DNA from: Chitinophaga pinensis
GTDB taxonomy: Bacteria; Bacteroidota; Bacteroidia; UBA4408
Assembly: GCA_945872355.1 (NCBI GenBank)
Contig: CAMBZU010000012.1
Span: 1 to 56,176, forward strand
Direction of reading: 5' to 3'
Length of the DNA stretch: 56,176 nucleotides
In this document: piece by piece, positions 43,789 through 52,440 of the stretch
Layout of the letters: each line of letters opens with the position of its first letter
Numbering within the stretch: the stretch's first letter is position 1
Notes under the pieces: model-generated
What the model was told of the DNA's origin: nothing
Databases searched by the model: none
Seen by the model: the letters and a program-made list of their open reading frames with translations, nothing else
Program-made: the position numbers and the translations under genes

Positions 43789-45006
43789 TTATTGTTGGAT
43801 AACCATATTAACTGCATTGATAACGGCAGTGGTAACTGTAACAATTTCATCTTCAGTTAAGTCAATAAACACTGGAAGAGAAATTTCGCAAGAAAAGTTT
43901 TTATAGGTTACGGGGTAGTTGGCAATATTATAACCAATGCTTGTGTAGTAGGAAGTCATTGGCACAGGAATAAAATGCACATTGACAGCAACATCAGCAT
44001 CAAATATTTTTTGCATGATAGCGTCGCGCTGTGGTTCGGTAATATTTTTAATTCTGAGAGGATATAAGTGATAAGATGTTTCTCTGTCATTCTCTTTTAA
44101 AATAGGCAATTGTGCCCATGCTTGTTCACCCAAAATTTTTGAATAAGTTTCACAAATATGTTTTCTCTTTGGTAGAATCATTGCATCGTATCTTGCTAAT
44201 TCAACAAGACCAATAGCTGCCGAAATATCAGTCATATTGCATTTATAGCCTGGTTCTACAATGTCATATTTCCAATTTCCTTTTTGAGTTTTAGCGAGTG
44301 CATCTTTATTTTGGCCATGCAATGTTTTAATGCAAAGTGCATTGTATATTTCGAGATTATTGAAAGGTGCTGGCAAATTAAATACTACTGCGCCACCTTC
44401 GGAGGTGGTTAAATTTTTAACAGCATGGAAAGAAAAAACAGAAACATCGCATAGGGCACCGGTACGAACACCATTCGCAGTGGCACCAAAAGAGTGTGCA
44501 GCATCACTAAGGATAAGTATACGACCTAATTTTTCTTGATCGCTTGTATTGGCTTTGAATAACGATTTTATTTCAGGCGCATTAACTAAAGCAATAATAG
44601 CCTCATAATTGCATGGCAGCCCTGCAAAATCTACAGGCATAATTACTTTAGTATTTGGAGTAATTGCCTTTTTTATTTGCTCGATATTAATATTGAAGTC
44701 GTTTTGATTTACATCAACAAAAACTAATTTTGCACCGCAATGCATCACCACATTTGCGGTGGCGCAATAAGTATATGCAGGTACAATAACTTCGTCGTTT
44801 GGGCCAACACCAAACCATCTGAGTATAATTTCTAAACCTGCGGTAGCCGAATTTAGGCAAAGCACATTTGGTGCATCGCAATAGGCTGCAATGTTTTTTT
44901 CGAATTGTTTAGTGCGCGGTCCAGTGGTTATCCAACCTGATTTTAGGGCACTTACAACTTCATCAATTATTTCTTGATCGATGTGCGGGGGAGAGAATTT
45001 AATCAT
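43789..45006 (-). CDS. DegT/DnrJ/EryC1-type sugar aminotransferase
   Basis: This PLP enzyme makes amino sugars for surface glycans. The 405-aa protein has WITTGPRTKQFEKN, NSATAGLEIILR, PAYTYCATANVV and SDAAHSFGA, and the PLP Lys in FSFHAVKNLTTSEGGA (K197). YKCNMTDISAAIGLVEL and HLYPLRI are also present. The product, probably a 4-amino-4,6-dideoxy sugar as in PglE or WecE relatives, is an inference. It precedes the sugar transferase in the same transcript. Confidence 0.9.
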   Translation of the reverse strand: MIKFSPPHIDQEIIDEVVSALKSGWITTGPRTKQFEKNIAAYCDAPNVLCLNSATAGLEIILRWFGVGPNDEVIVPAYTYCATANVVMHCGAKLVFVDVNQNDFNINIEQIKKAITPNTKVIMPVDFAGLPCNYEAIIALVNAPEIKSLFKANTSDQEKLGRILILSDAAHSFGATANGVRTGALCDVSVFSFHAVKNLTTSEGGAVVFNLPAPFNNLEIYNALCIKTLHGQNKDALAKTQKGNWKYDIVEPGYKCNMTDISAAIGLVELARYDAMILPKRKHICETYSKILGEQAWAQLPILKENDRETSYHLYPLRIKNITEPQRDAIMQKIFDADVAVNVHFIPVPMTSYYTSIGYNIANYPVTYKNFSCEISLPVFIDLTEDEIVTVTTAVINAVNMVIQQ

Positions 45007-45011
45007 TTAGT

Positions 45012-45503
45012 TTAATCTTTTTTACATAAAATAAGTGCGTTGATAGCGGCAAAAATGCAGGATATTACTGAAATGCCAAATAAAGTTTTTGTTGTTTGAT
45101 TTTTGGGCGACATGTCTTCGCGCCAAAGATTCATTTCATTTTGAAGTTCGGCGCCTGCTTTGCCAGCTTGCTTAAGAGATAATTCAATATCAACTAAATA
45201 TTTAGTTGCATAGTTAGGGTTCATTACTGTGTAATAAAAAAAAGTAAACCCTGAAAATACGATGGCGCACAACAAAGCGGCAGAAATTCCAATTTTAAGG
45301 GATCTTTTGAAATCGATTTCGCCATCTTTATCTTTTTTTTCTTTATAAATTGTTACAAAGGAGCTGGCAAAAGTTAGAATTATAAAGCCAAGTGTTAAAT
45401 AACGATTATTTCGTGTACTTACGCCTGCATAAAAAGCTGTAGTCATCATTGCGCCACACAGTATACCAGCTAAAGCTCCATATTTAATGCTATTAAATTT
45501 CAT
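45012..45503 (-). CDS. DUF4199 family membrane protein
   Basis: The 163-aa protein has about four membrane helices (10-28, 35-52, 72-92 and 138-158). The stretch TRNNRYLTLGFIILTFASSFVTIYKEKKDKDGEIDFKRSLKIGISAALLCAIVFSGFTFFYY, the EIDFKRSLKIG loop and a helical periplasmic segment fit the Bacteroidota family DUF4199. The function is unknown. It lies five bases from the aminotransferase start and ten from the DUF1015 gene. Confidence 0.8.
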   Translation of the reverse strand: MKFNSIKYGALAGILCGAMMTTAFYAGVSTRNNRYLTLGFIILTFASSFVTIYKEKKDKDGEIDFKRSLKIGISAALLCAIVFSGFTFFYYTVMNPNYATKYLVDIELSLKQAGKAGAELQNEMNLWREDMSPKNQTTKTLFGISVISCIFAAINALILCKKD

Positions 45504-45513
45504 AAAATAAACT

Positions 45514-46764
45514 TTAATTTTGAGTTAAGGAATAAACTAACATTCCACTTCTTAATTTGGGTTCAATATAAGTAGTTTTTGGAGGCATGATGCAATGATT
45601 GTCGGCAATTTTTTTTAATTGCTCCATTACCACTGGAAAAAGGCCAAAAGCCACTTTCATTTTACCACCATCTACGTGATTTTTTAATTCTTCCATTCCT
45701 TTAGTACCATTTACAAAGATTGCTCTTTTATCGGTTTTTAAATCGTGAATGCCTAAAATAGGGGAGAGTATATGTTCTGAAAGTAAAGCAGCATCTAATC
45801 CTCCAACTGGGTCTTGGTCATTCATAAATTGATTTTTTAAAGTTAATGAATACCATTTCCCACCTAAATACATGCTCATATTATGCAATTGATTTGGCTT
45901 GTAAATTTCTTCACCTTTTTCAATAATAACAAATTTTTCTTTTACTTTTTCAAGGAAATCTATTTCATATAAATCATTTAAATCACTTACAACCCTGTTA
46001 AAGTCGTAAATATGCAATTGTGATTCAGAAAAGTAGGCACATAAAAAATAGTTGAAAGGTTCATTCCCTGTATAATTTGGGTTTTGCAATCTTCGGTATT
46101 TCCCTAAAAGCGATGAAGAAGCAGAGCGATGATGGCCATCGGCAATATAAATTGAACCTAGCTCAACAAAACCTTTTTGAATTTGGGCGATAAGATCTTC
46201 ATTAGTCAATTTCCAAAGTTTATGACGCACTTTATCAGCGGTTGTAAAATCAAAGTGCGGCACATTTTTTTTGGTTGTTGAAATGGCTTGGTTAATATTT
46301 TCATTTTCGAGATGACAGATGAGCACAGGCTCTGTATTAAAATCGCACACTTCTAGGTAATGCATCAATTTTTCTTCGCGATCAGTAATTGTTTGCTCAT
46401 GAATTTTGATGACACCATTAAAATAATCATCGATGGATGAAAGCCCTATTATACCTGAGTAAGAATGATTTTCTTTTATTTGCTGATAGATGAAAAAAGC
46501 CTCTTCATTTGAAGTTTCAAAAACGCCGGATTGTTGAAAATCTAAAAAATTTTGTTTTATTTTTTTTAATAGTTCGGGTGAATTTGGCTTGTTTTTTTTA
46601 GTGTCGTTAAATTCTGGTTTTATAATGCGTAGGAAAGAATAAGGATTGTTTTGAATTTTATATCTTAACTCAAATGAATTATAGGAATCAACACTTCTAC
46701 TTGCTACTAAATGAATTTTATCTTTAGTGGGTAAAATTGCTTTAAAAGGTTTAACAACTGCCAT
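45514..46764 (-). CDS. DUF1015 family protein
   Basis: The 416-aa cytoplasmic protein matches DUF1015 (SpsC/YtrP-like proteins): FKAILPTKDK at the start, PYSFLRIIKPEF, YIADGHHRSASSSLL (a conserved His-rich segment) and VVSDLNDL, with a C-terminal MPPKTTYIEPKLRSGMLVYSL. The function is not known; some members are annotated as phosphatase-like. It is the first gene of a run on the minus strand towards the sugar transferase. A promoter element lies just upstream. Confidence 0.85.
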   Translation of the reverse strand: MAVVKPFKAILPTKDKIHLVASRSVDSYNSFELRYKIQNNPYSFLRIIKPEFNDTKKNKPNSPELLKKIKQNFLDFQQSGVFETSNEEAFFIYQQIKENHSYSGIIGLSSIDDYFNGVIKIHEQTITDREEKLMHYLEVCDFNTEPVLICHLENENINQAISTTKKNVPHFDFTTADKVRHKLWKLTNEDLIAQIQKGFVELGSIYIADGHHRSASSSLLGKYRRLQNPNYTGNEPFNYFLCAYFSESQLHIYDFNRVVSDLNDLYEIDFLEKVKEKFVIIEKGEEIYKPNQLHNMSMYLGGKWYSLTLKNQFMNDQDPVGGLDAALLSEHILSPILGIHDLKTDKRAIFVNGTKGMEELKNHVDGGKMKVAFGLFPVVMEQLKKIADNHCIMPPKTTYIEPKLRSGMLVYSLTQN

Positions 46765-46772
46765 TAAAATCT

Positions 46773-47636
46773 TTGTTTAATTTAGACCCAAATATAAGAC
46801 TAATTGTGCTAAACAATAAAAAATCTGAAATACACGGTCACAGAGGATGTAGGGGCTACTTTCCAGAGAACACCATTGAAGGTTTTATACATGCCTTGCG
46901 CTTTGATATTGAAGCCATTGAATTAGATGTTGTAGTTTCAAAAGATCATCAAGTGCTAGTATCGCATGAGCCTTATATGCATCATAAAAAATGTTTGTGG
47001 CCCAATTTGCAGCCCATCACTAAAAAAGAAGAAGCCGTATTATTAATTTATCAAATGAGCTATAAGGAAATAAGCGCCTTTGATTGTGGCTTACTTGCTC
47101 ATCCTGATTATCCTCAATTAAAAACAGTAAAAGCATATAAACCGCTGTTGTCAGAAGTTATTCAAACCATTGAGTTGGCTTGTTATGAAAGTAAAAGAAA
47201 ACCAATTGTTTATAATATTGAAATAAAAAGCGATGCGCTATTGATTGGAAAAGTGCAACCGGATTATGAGGTTTATGCAAGGTTAGTGCTAAATGTAATC
47301 GCTTCATTTCCTATTGAAAGCAGGGTAATTATTCAATCTTTCGATAAACAGCTATTGAATACTATTTTCAAAATGAATAATTTAATCCCTTTATCATTAT
47401 TAATAGAAGATGCACAAGACCCCTTTATTCATATTGAGGAACTTGGCTTTAAACCTAGCATTTTAGCAAGCCATTATATTTATTTAAATGCTGAACAAAT
47501 AGCTCAATTGAAGGCAGAAAAAGTGAAGGTGTTTGCCTTTACTGTGAACGAGATTAAAGATATAAAAAAAATGCTTGCCTGGGGCGTTGATGCTATTATT
47601 ACCGATTATCCAGATGTTGCAATATCTTGCTTATAA
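46773..47636 (+). CDS. Glycerophosphodiester phosphodiesterase
   Basis: GDPD enzymes hydrolyse glycerophosphodiesters to glycerol 3-phosphate and an alcohol. The protein (287 aa from this start) has the HGHRGCRGYFPENTIEGF motif, EAIELDVVVSKDHQVLVSHEP metal site and YNIEIKSD, with FTVNEIKDIKKMLAWGVDAIITDYPDVA at the end. No ATG precedes the motif. The frame starts at TTG 46773, but GTG at 46806 is a good alternative, clearer of the divergent promoter. It has no signal peptide, so it is probably cytoplasmic. It ends inside the convergent YdcF-like gene by six bases. Confidence 0.9.
   Translation: MFNLDPNIRLIVLNNKKSEIHGHRGCRGYFPENTIEGFIHALRFDIEAIELDVVVSKDHQVLVSHEPYMHHKKCLWPNLQPITKKEEAVLLIYQMSYKEISAFDCGLLAHPDYPQLKTVKAYKPLLSEVIQTIELACYESKRKPIVYNIEIKSDALLIGKVQPDYEVYARLVLNVIASFPIESRVIIQSFDKQLLNTIFKMNNLIPLSLLIEDAQDPFIHIEELGFKPSILASHYIYLNAEQIAQLKAEKVKVFAFTVNEIKDIKKMLAWGVDAIITDYPDVAISCL
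46789..46796 (-). promoter_or_regulatory. -7 element for the DUF1015 gene
   Basis: The minus strand reads TATATTTG, a full match to TAnnTTTG, 25 bases from the ATG at 46764. It lies inside the 5' end of the divergent GDPD frame, which bears on where that gene starts. Confidence 0.6.
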
Positions 47637-48395
47637 ATAGCCCGAAAAATAATACACAGCAAATCCAAAAAACTCGTGTAGTAAAACATCCCAAGCTTGA
47701 ATGCATGAGGTATTTGGGATAAGAATTTTATCTGGCTCAAACCTTGACTCTCCGCTATACCTGTCAGTGCTGTATGCCGTTGATTCAATTCCAAATTTTT
47801 TATAGCATTGTTGTGCTCTTTTCATGTGAAAGCCAGAAGTGATCATGATAAAAGGACCTTTCATGTGCAATGAATCGAGCAAAACCTTTGTATACTTTGC
47901 ATTTTCGTAGGTGTTTCTCGATTGATCTTCAAGTATGATATCTTCACTTTTAAAACCGATATTCACTAAATAAGCTTTAATTTCAATACTCTCTTTGTCC
48001 TCAGGATAAACGATACTTCCCGAACCTCCAATAATAATGAGCTTTTTTACATAACCCAATTTATATAATTCTAGCGATTGAAAAACGCGGTCGCTACTTC
48101 TGCTAAATTGAATTCTATTTAAAGTATGATCCCAAAATGACACACCACCAAGCACAATAGCGGCCTCATAGTTTTTGTGCAATGATTTTTGAGAAACAGC
48201 TGGAACTTCCCAAGCGTGCAAAACAATATTAGCAATGAATGAATTGGTGAAAAGCATAAACAAGGCGAGCGAAGCAATAAGAAAGCGTTTCTTTAATTTA
48301 GGATTTTTTAAAAGCAGGGCAAGCGCCAGGCATATAAAAATCCATGTTAAAGGAGTAATTAAAAAACTAAGAATTTTAGACAACCAAAAAAACAT
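47631..48395 (-). CDS. YdcF/ElyC-type DUF218 envelope protein
   Basis: The 254-aa protein has two N-terminal membrane helices (about 8-25 and 36-55) and a DUF218 domain: AAIVLGGVSFWDH, KLIIIGGSGSIVYPEDKESIEIKAYLVNIGFKSEDIILEDQSRNTYENAKYT and ITSGFHMKRAQQCYKKFG. Relatives such as ElyC and SanA influence envelope polymer synthesis and vancomycin permeability. A cell-envelope role is inferred from the family. Confidence 0.88.
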   Translation of the reverse strand: MFFWLSKILSFLITPLTWIFICLALALLLKNPKLKKRFLIASLALFMLFTNSFIANIVLHAWEVPAVSQKSLHKNYEAAIVLGGVSFWDHTLNRIQFSRSSDRVFQSLELYKLGYVKKLIIIGGSGSIVYPEDKESIEIKAYLVNIGFKSEDIILEDQSRNTYENAKYTKVLLDSLHMKGPFIMITSGFHMKRAQQCYKKFGIESTAYSTDRYSGESRFEPDKILIPNTSCIQAWDVLLHEFFGFAVYYFSGYL

Positions 48396-48474
48396 AATTT
48401 AAATCATTTTGCTGCAAATTAACTTGCTTAATCTGTAAATAACAAAGTTTAATTGATATTTGCACAATTAAATT

Positions 48475-49530
48475 ATGCCATTGCCTCTTCGAATCAAATA
48501 CACACTCCTGTTTTTATGGCAATTGCTTTTATTGGTAGTTGTTTTAAATATTATGCTTAATGTTGGTATGTGGGTCTATTTACTGCGCCAGGGTAAAGGC
48601 CAATTGTCAATAATTTATCATACCGAAAAAGTGAGTGAGGTAATAAATGGCAATAAAATTTCAGCAGCTCAAAAACAAAAAATTGAGTTAATTCAAGAAA
48701 TAAAAACGTATGCAGAAGCGCATTTAGGATTAAAGAAAACCGCCAATTATGCTACCTATTACGATCAAAAAGGGAAACCAATTTTATGGATGCTTACGGC
48801 CTGCGCGCCCTTTGAATTTAAAGAACAGTTGTGGGAGTTTCCTTTATTAGGAGAAGTTTCTTACAAAGGTTTTTTTGATTATGACTTGGCTTTTAAGGAG
48901 GCTATACCTTTAAAAATGCAGCATTTAGATGTTGATATTGGAAAGGTTTCAGCTTGGAGCACCTTAGGAATATTATCAGATCCTATATTGTCTTCGATGC
49001 TTGATGATGATGAGGGAGCGTTAGCAGCATTGATTATTCATGAACTTACACATGCCACGCTATACTTACCAAACAATGTTGACTTTAATGAAAATTTCGC
49101 TAGTTTTGTTGGTAAGCAGGGGGCTTTACAATTTATTAAGCAAAAATATGGGAAGCAAAGCGTTGAACTGAGCAGCTATTTGGATGCAAATAAAGAAGAA
49201 GATATTTTAAAAACATTTTTGTTGCGTAAGAAGCTAATGCTTGAAGATTTTTATTTGAAGCTCAATAAAAATCAATCAGCCGCTGAAAAGAAGCGCTTAA
49301 AGCAGCAATTAATAGAAAGCATTATAAAAGAAATGTATGCCTTGCCAATTTATAATTGGAAAACCAAAATCAGCATTGCACATAAAATTAGGCTAAGTGG
49401 CAATGCATATTTTATGTCGTTTAATCGTTATGACGCACAATACAACGAAATTTATAAATCCTATACAAGTTTAGAAAGTGATTTAAAGAAATTGATCATG
49501 TATGTAAAAGAGCATCAAGCTTTGAAATAA
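48475..49530 (+). CDS. Predicted zinc aminopeptidase (COG4324-like)
   Basis: The 351-aa protein has an N-terminal membrane helix (about 8-38) and a catalytic region with a zinc HExxH motif in AALIIHELTHATLYLP (H189, E190, H193). DFNENFASFVGKQGA follows, with E206 as the likely third ligand. The overall pattern matches predicted aminopeptidases annotated COG4324. Location is probably membrane-anchored in the periplasm. The substrate is unknown. Confidence 0.8.
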   Translation: MPLPLRIKYTLLFLWQLLLLVVVLNIMLNVGMWVYLLRQGKGQLSIIYHTEKVSEVINGNKISAAQKQKIELIQEIKTYAEAHLGLKKTANYATYYDQKGKPILWMLTACAPFEFKEQLWEFPLLGEVSYKGFFDYDLAFKEAIPLKMQHLDVDIGKVSAWSTLGILSDPILSSMLDDDEGALAALIIHELTHATLYLPNNVDFNENFASFVGKQGALQFIKQKYGKQSVELSSYLDANKEEDILKTFLLRKKLMLEDFYLKLNKNQSAAEKKRLKQQLIESIIKEMYALPIYNWKTKISIAHKIRLSGNAYFMSFNRYDAQYNEIYKSYTSLESDLKKLIMYVKEHQALK

Positions 49531-49697
49531 TACAATGTATTGAAGTTTAAAAGGTTATAATTGATTTTACATTAGCTATTGCAGTACTCTTTTTTTATTC
49601 ACAATTTTAATTCATAAAATTAAGGATATCTATATATTTGTAAATCAAATGAATAGTATTTAATATTGAATTATTTTAAGAAAAAAAGCAAATGAGT

Positions 49698-49728
49698 TTT
49701 GTCACTCCAAAAGATGCTGCTATATTTG
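49698..49728 (+). promoter_or_regulatory. Promoter of tRNA-Lys
   Basis: TTTG (49698-49701) and TATATTTG (49721-49728) are separated by 19 bases, an exact match to the phylum consensus. The region 49531-49697 shows no other feature. Confidence 0.85.
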
Positions 49729-49750
49729 CACCCGCTTAAACAAAAAGCAT

Positions 49751-49823
49751 GATTCTGTAGCTCAGTCGGTAGAGCACAACACTTTTAATGTTGGGGTCCT
49801 GGGTTCGAGCCCCAGCGGGATCA
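49751..49823 (+). tRNA. tRNA-Lys (anticodon UUU)
   Basis: A complete 73-base cloverleaf is visible. The acceptor GATTCTG pairs with CGGGATC, the D arm contains AGCTCAGTCGGTAGAGC, the anticodon loop is CTTTTAA (anticodon TTT) closed by CAACA/TGTTG, and the T arm CTGGG-TTCGAGC-CCCAG is standard. The discriminator base is A and CCA is not encoded. It stands alone with its own promoter and terminator. Confidence 0.97.
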
Positions 49824-49836
49824 CAAGAAACGAATT

Positions 49837-49865
49837 AAAACCCTTGATATTCAAGGGTTTTTTTG
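49837..49865 (+). terminator. Terminator of tRNA-Lys
   Basis: AAAACCCTTGA pairs with TCAAGGGTTTT around TAT (loop 48-50 of 498xx), and a T tract follows. Confidence 0.9.
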
Positions 49866-49941
49866 TTTAAAATAGTTTTGGTGGGAATAGACTTGCTAAA
49901 TTATTTACTTCGTCAACAACTTTTGATAGTGATTCTTAAAA

Positions 49942-51342
49942 TCAATTCATCAAATTACGAATATTGAATTCGCTATAATAGAAACCTGCATCAACAGTTT
50001 TTAAATGCGCAACTAAATCAATTGGATTTTCTTTTTCAGCCAAAGGTTGTGCTACACCACTTTGAATTATTTCTTGAATATAATCTTTGTATTGTTCGTT
50101 GTGCAAGGCAAAACCTGAAACACCTGCTCTTGCGCCATCATAAAGAGTTGTAGAATAAATAGTGATATGCAGTTGTGTCTTTTTAAATAACACTGGCAAT
50201 GGATGATTGACCATTTTTACACCTGCTGTTTGATGTAAAATGGCATAATGTTCCTGCTTTTCTAATGGATGTGTTTTTACCAAAATTTTGTAGGGCAAAT
50301 TGCGTGTTTCAATATCTTTTACCAACCACAGTGTATATGCAATAAATGCTTTATGCATTGTTGTTTGTGTGGTAATGATTATTAAATTATTACCTGCTGA
50401 AAAGTCATCAATTTCTTTTTCGATGGCTTCATATCCTTTAAAGTTATCAAACAAATAATAGCCAGCCACTTTTATTTTATGGAGGTATTCCATACCTTTT
50501 TCTAAAACCTGTTTCCAGTAATTGCCATAAACCCAAATTTCATCGGCAAACAACGCTTTATGAATAATACTTTTTGTTTGCGCTGGGAACACATAAAAAA
50601 TATCTGTTGTAGCAATAAGGCCATGTTGCAACTCAATTACTTTAATACCTTTTCTTTTAAATGCAAGCATTTTACCTTCATTATGATAATGCACAATGCA
50701 AAACATTTGTTGCGGATTAACAACAGCAAGCAAGCTCGACCAAATTTTGTACTTATTGAAAAAATTTTGAAAGGCAAAGGCAATGTTTTGTAAATCGCTT
50801 TCATTAAAAAGCCCGCTATTACTAATTCTTGTGTAGGTTATTCGAATATCATTAATTAGTTTTTTTTCATCGTTGTTGATTGGTGCCAGCAAAAAGGTAT
50901 TGGTAAGCACTTCATAATCTAAATCGAAAGTCGCTTTTTCATTTCTCTTTTTTTCAATGATATGCAAACAATCATTATTGTTTAACGCTTGCATTAAAGT
51001 TGTAAAGTAATAGGAGTGGGGCATTCCTGCAGCGTCAACTGCCACACGGCCATCATCGCTAATGAGGTATTTTTTATTTTTTAAAGCGTTTAGTTGATTT
51101 ACTGAATATTGCTGTTTTCCGGCAGCTTTAGCCTTTAAAGATTTAAGTTTTTTTTCAATTTGAAACTTTATTAAAGACCCAAATATTGGTGTTTTAACTG
51201 GCCCACGGCTGATATAATTTACCCTTAATCCATCTAAAACAATTTTTATGGCATTAAACTCTGCACAATCAAAAATGCTAAAATCTTTAACTTTAGCATA
51301 AAATTCAGTTTTAAAGGCCGTAAAACTCTGGGTGCTGCTCAT
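49942..51342 (-). CDS. Predicted surface-polysaccharide glycosyltransferase
   Basis: The 466-aa protein has no signal peptide or membrane helix. ELQHGLIATTDIFYVFP near residue 237, the DEIWVYGNYWKQVLEKG segment and a C-terminal KILVKTHPLEKQEHY...HPLPVLFKKTQLHITIYSTTLYDGARAG look like GT-B enzymes of capsule, teichoic-acid or sialic-acid transfer. No exact family is recognised. It lies three bases after neuB in the same transcript, so a transferase for a nonulosonic acid is the leading idea. It is the last gene of the run. Confidence 0.6.
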   Translation of the reverse strand: MSSTQSFTAFKTEFYAKVKDFSIFDCAEFNAIKIVLDGLRVNYISRGPVKTPIFGSLIKFQIEKKLKSLKAKAAGKQQYSVNQLNALKNKKYLISDDGRVAVDAAGMPHSYYFTTLMQALNNNDCLHIIEKKRNEKATFDLDYEVLTNTFLLAPINNDEKKLINDIRITYTRISNSGLFNESDLQNIAFAFQNFFNKYKIWSSLLAVVNPQQMFCIVHYHNEGKMLAFKRKGIKVIELQHGLIATTDIFYVFPAQTKSIIHKALFADEIWVYGNYWKQVLEKGMEYLHKIKVAGYYLFDNFKGYEAIEKEIDDFSAGNNLIIITTQTTMHKAFIAYTLWLVKDIETRNLPYKILVKTHPLEKQEHYAILHQTAGVKMVNHPLPVLFKKTQLHITIYSTTLYDGARAGVSGFALHNEQYKDYIQEIIQSGVAQPLAEKENPIDLVAHLKTVDAGFYYSEFNIRNLMN

Positions 51343-51345
51343 TAT

Positions 51346-52401
51346 TTAGGACAGCATATTCCATTTCATCACTTCATCTTCATCAATATCGCGTAAGGCT
51401 TTTTTTCCTATCACCACATTGATTTCTTTAGGTGAAATACCACTTGCGGGGCGTTTCCAGGTAAGATGTTCATAGGTAATTGTTTCATCTTTTTTAATGT
51501 TTTTAAGCGCCACTAAACTTCTTCTTGCGTTAGCTCTTGACTTATCTTCACTGGCTAAAGGTTGCTTTTTAAAAGTACCTAACACATTAAAAGTAAAATC
51601 CATTTCATTAAAGAAGTGCTTCAAATCTTCCTTGTCCATGGCATGATAATGATCATTTCCTGGCAAAGTTTTATCATGTGTGAAATGTTTTTCAAGTACA
51701 GATGCTCCTAATAAAGTAGCAATTTTTAAAACTTCCATTTTTTTAGGAAGCGTATGATCGCTATAGCCTGGAATTACATTAGGAAATAATGCTCTTTGAT
51801 CCAAAATCATACCTAAATGTGCGTTTTCATCTGGCGTTGGATAATTTAAAATACAATGCATTAAGCAAACTTGATTGCCATATTTTGCTATGGTTTCGAG
51901 CGCTTGTTGTATTTCCCAAACATAAGAAGAGCCTGTAGATAATATGATAGGTTTATTGAATTTGCACATAAATTCAATGAATGGCAAATTGGTAATATCT
52001 GATGATGAAATTTTGTATACAGGCATCATATCATTTAAGAACATTGCACTTTCAACATCAAAGGGCGTGCTCATAAATTCAATACCAGCTTGGTCGCAAT
52101 GAAGTTTTAATTTATAATATTCATCCTTCCAAAATTTATCATACTTTTTAAAAAGCTCAAACTGACTTCTGGTGGGCTCTTTGGTGATGTCCCAGTAATA
52201 AGGACTATCTTTACTTGCAATTGTTTCGGCTTTGTATGATTGAAATTTAATGGCATGTGCGCCACCTTCAGCAGCTTCATCAATTAATCTTTTTGCCAAA
52301 TCTAAACTGCCTTCGTGATTAACGCCAGCCTCAGCAATTACATATGGTTTGTTAATAATGTGTGGGTTATAACTATTTAAATGATCTATAATACTTATCA
52401 T
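51346..52401 (-). CDS. neuB: NeuB-family nonulosonic (sialic) acid synthase
   Basis: NeuB condenses phosphoenolpyruvate with an N-acetylated sugar to form sialic or related nine-carbon acids. The 351-aa protein has PYVIAEAGVNHEGSLDLAKRLIDEAAEGGAHAIKFQSY, STPFDVESAMFLNDMMPVYKISSSDITNLPFIEF, LMHCILNYPTPDENAHLG, GYSDHTL and VLEKHFTHDKTLPGNDHYHAMD. A C-terminal SAF/antifreeze domain follows from about 285 (SLVALKNIKKDETITYEHLTWKRPASGI). Whether it makes sialic, legionaminic or pseudaminic acid cannot be read from sequence. No neuA or neuC is nearby. Confidence 0.93.
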   Translation of the reverse strand: MISIIDHLNSYNPHIINKPYVIAEAGVNHEGSLDLAKRLIDEAAEGGAHAIKFQSYKAETIASKDSPYYWDITKEPTRSQFELFKKYDKFWKDEYYKLKLHCDQAGIEFMSTPFDVESAMFLNDMMPVYKISSSDITNLPFIEFMCKFNKPIILSTGSSYVWEIQQALETIAKYGNQVCLMHCILNYPTPDENAHLGMILDQRALFPNVIPGYSDHTLPKKMEVLKIATLLGASVLEKHFTHDKTLPGNDHYHAMDKEDLKHFFNEMDFTFNVLGTFKKQPLASEDKSRANARRSLVALKNIKKDETITYEHLTWKRPASGISPKEINVVIGKKALRDIDEDEVMKWNMLS

Positions 52402-52440
52402 ATGCTTGAATTTTTAGAAGGCGAAATTAATAAAATAATG

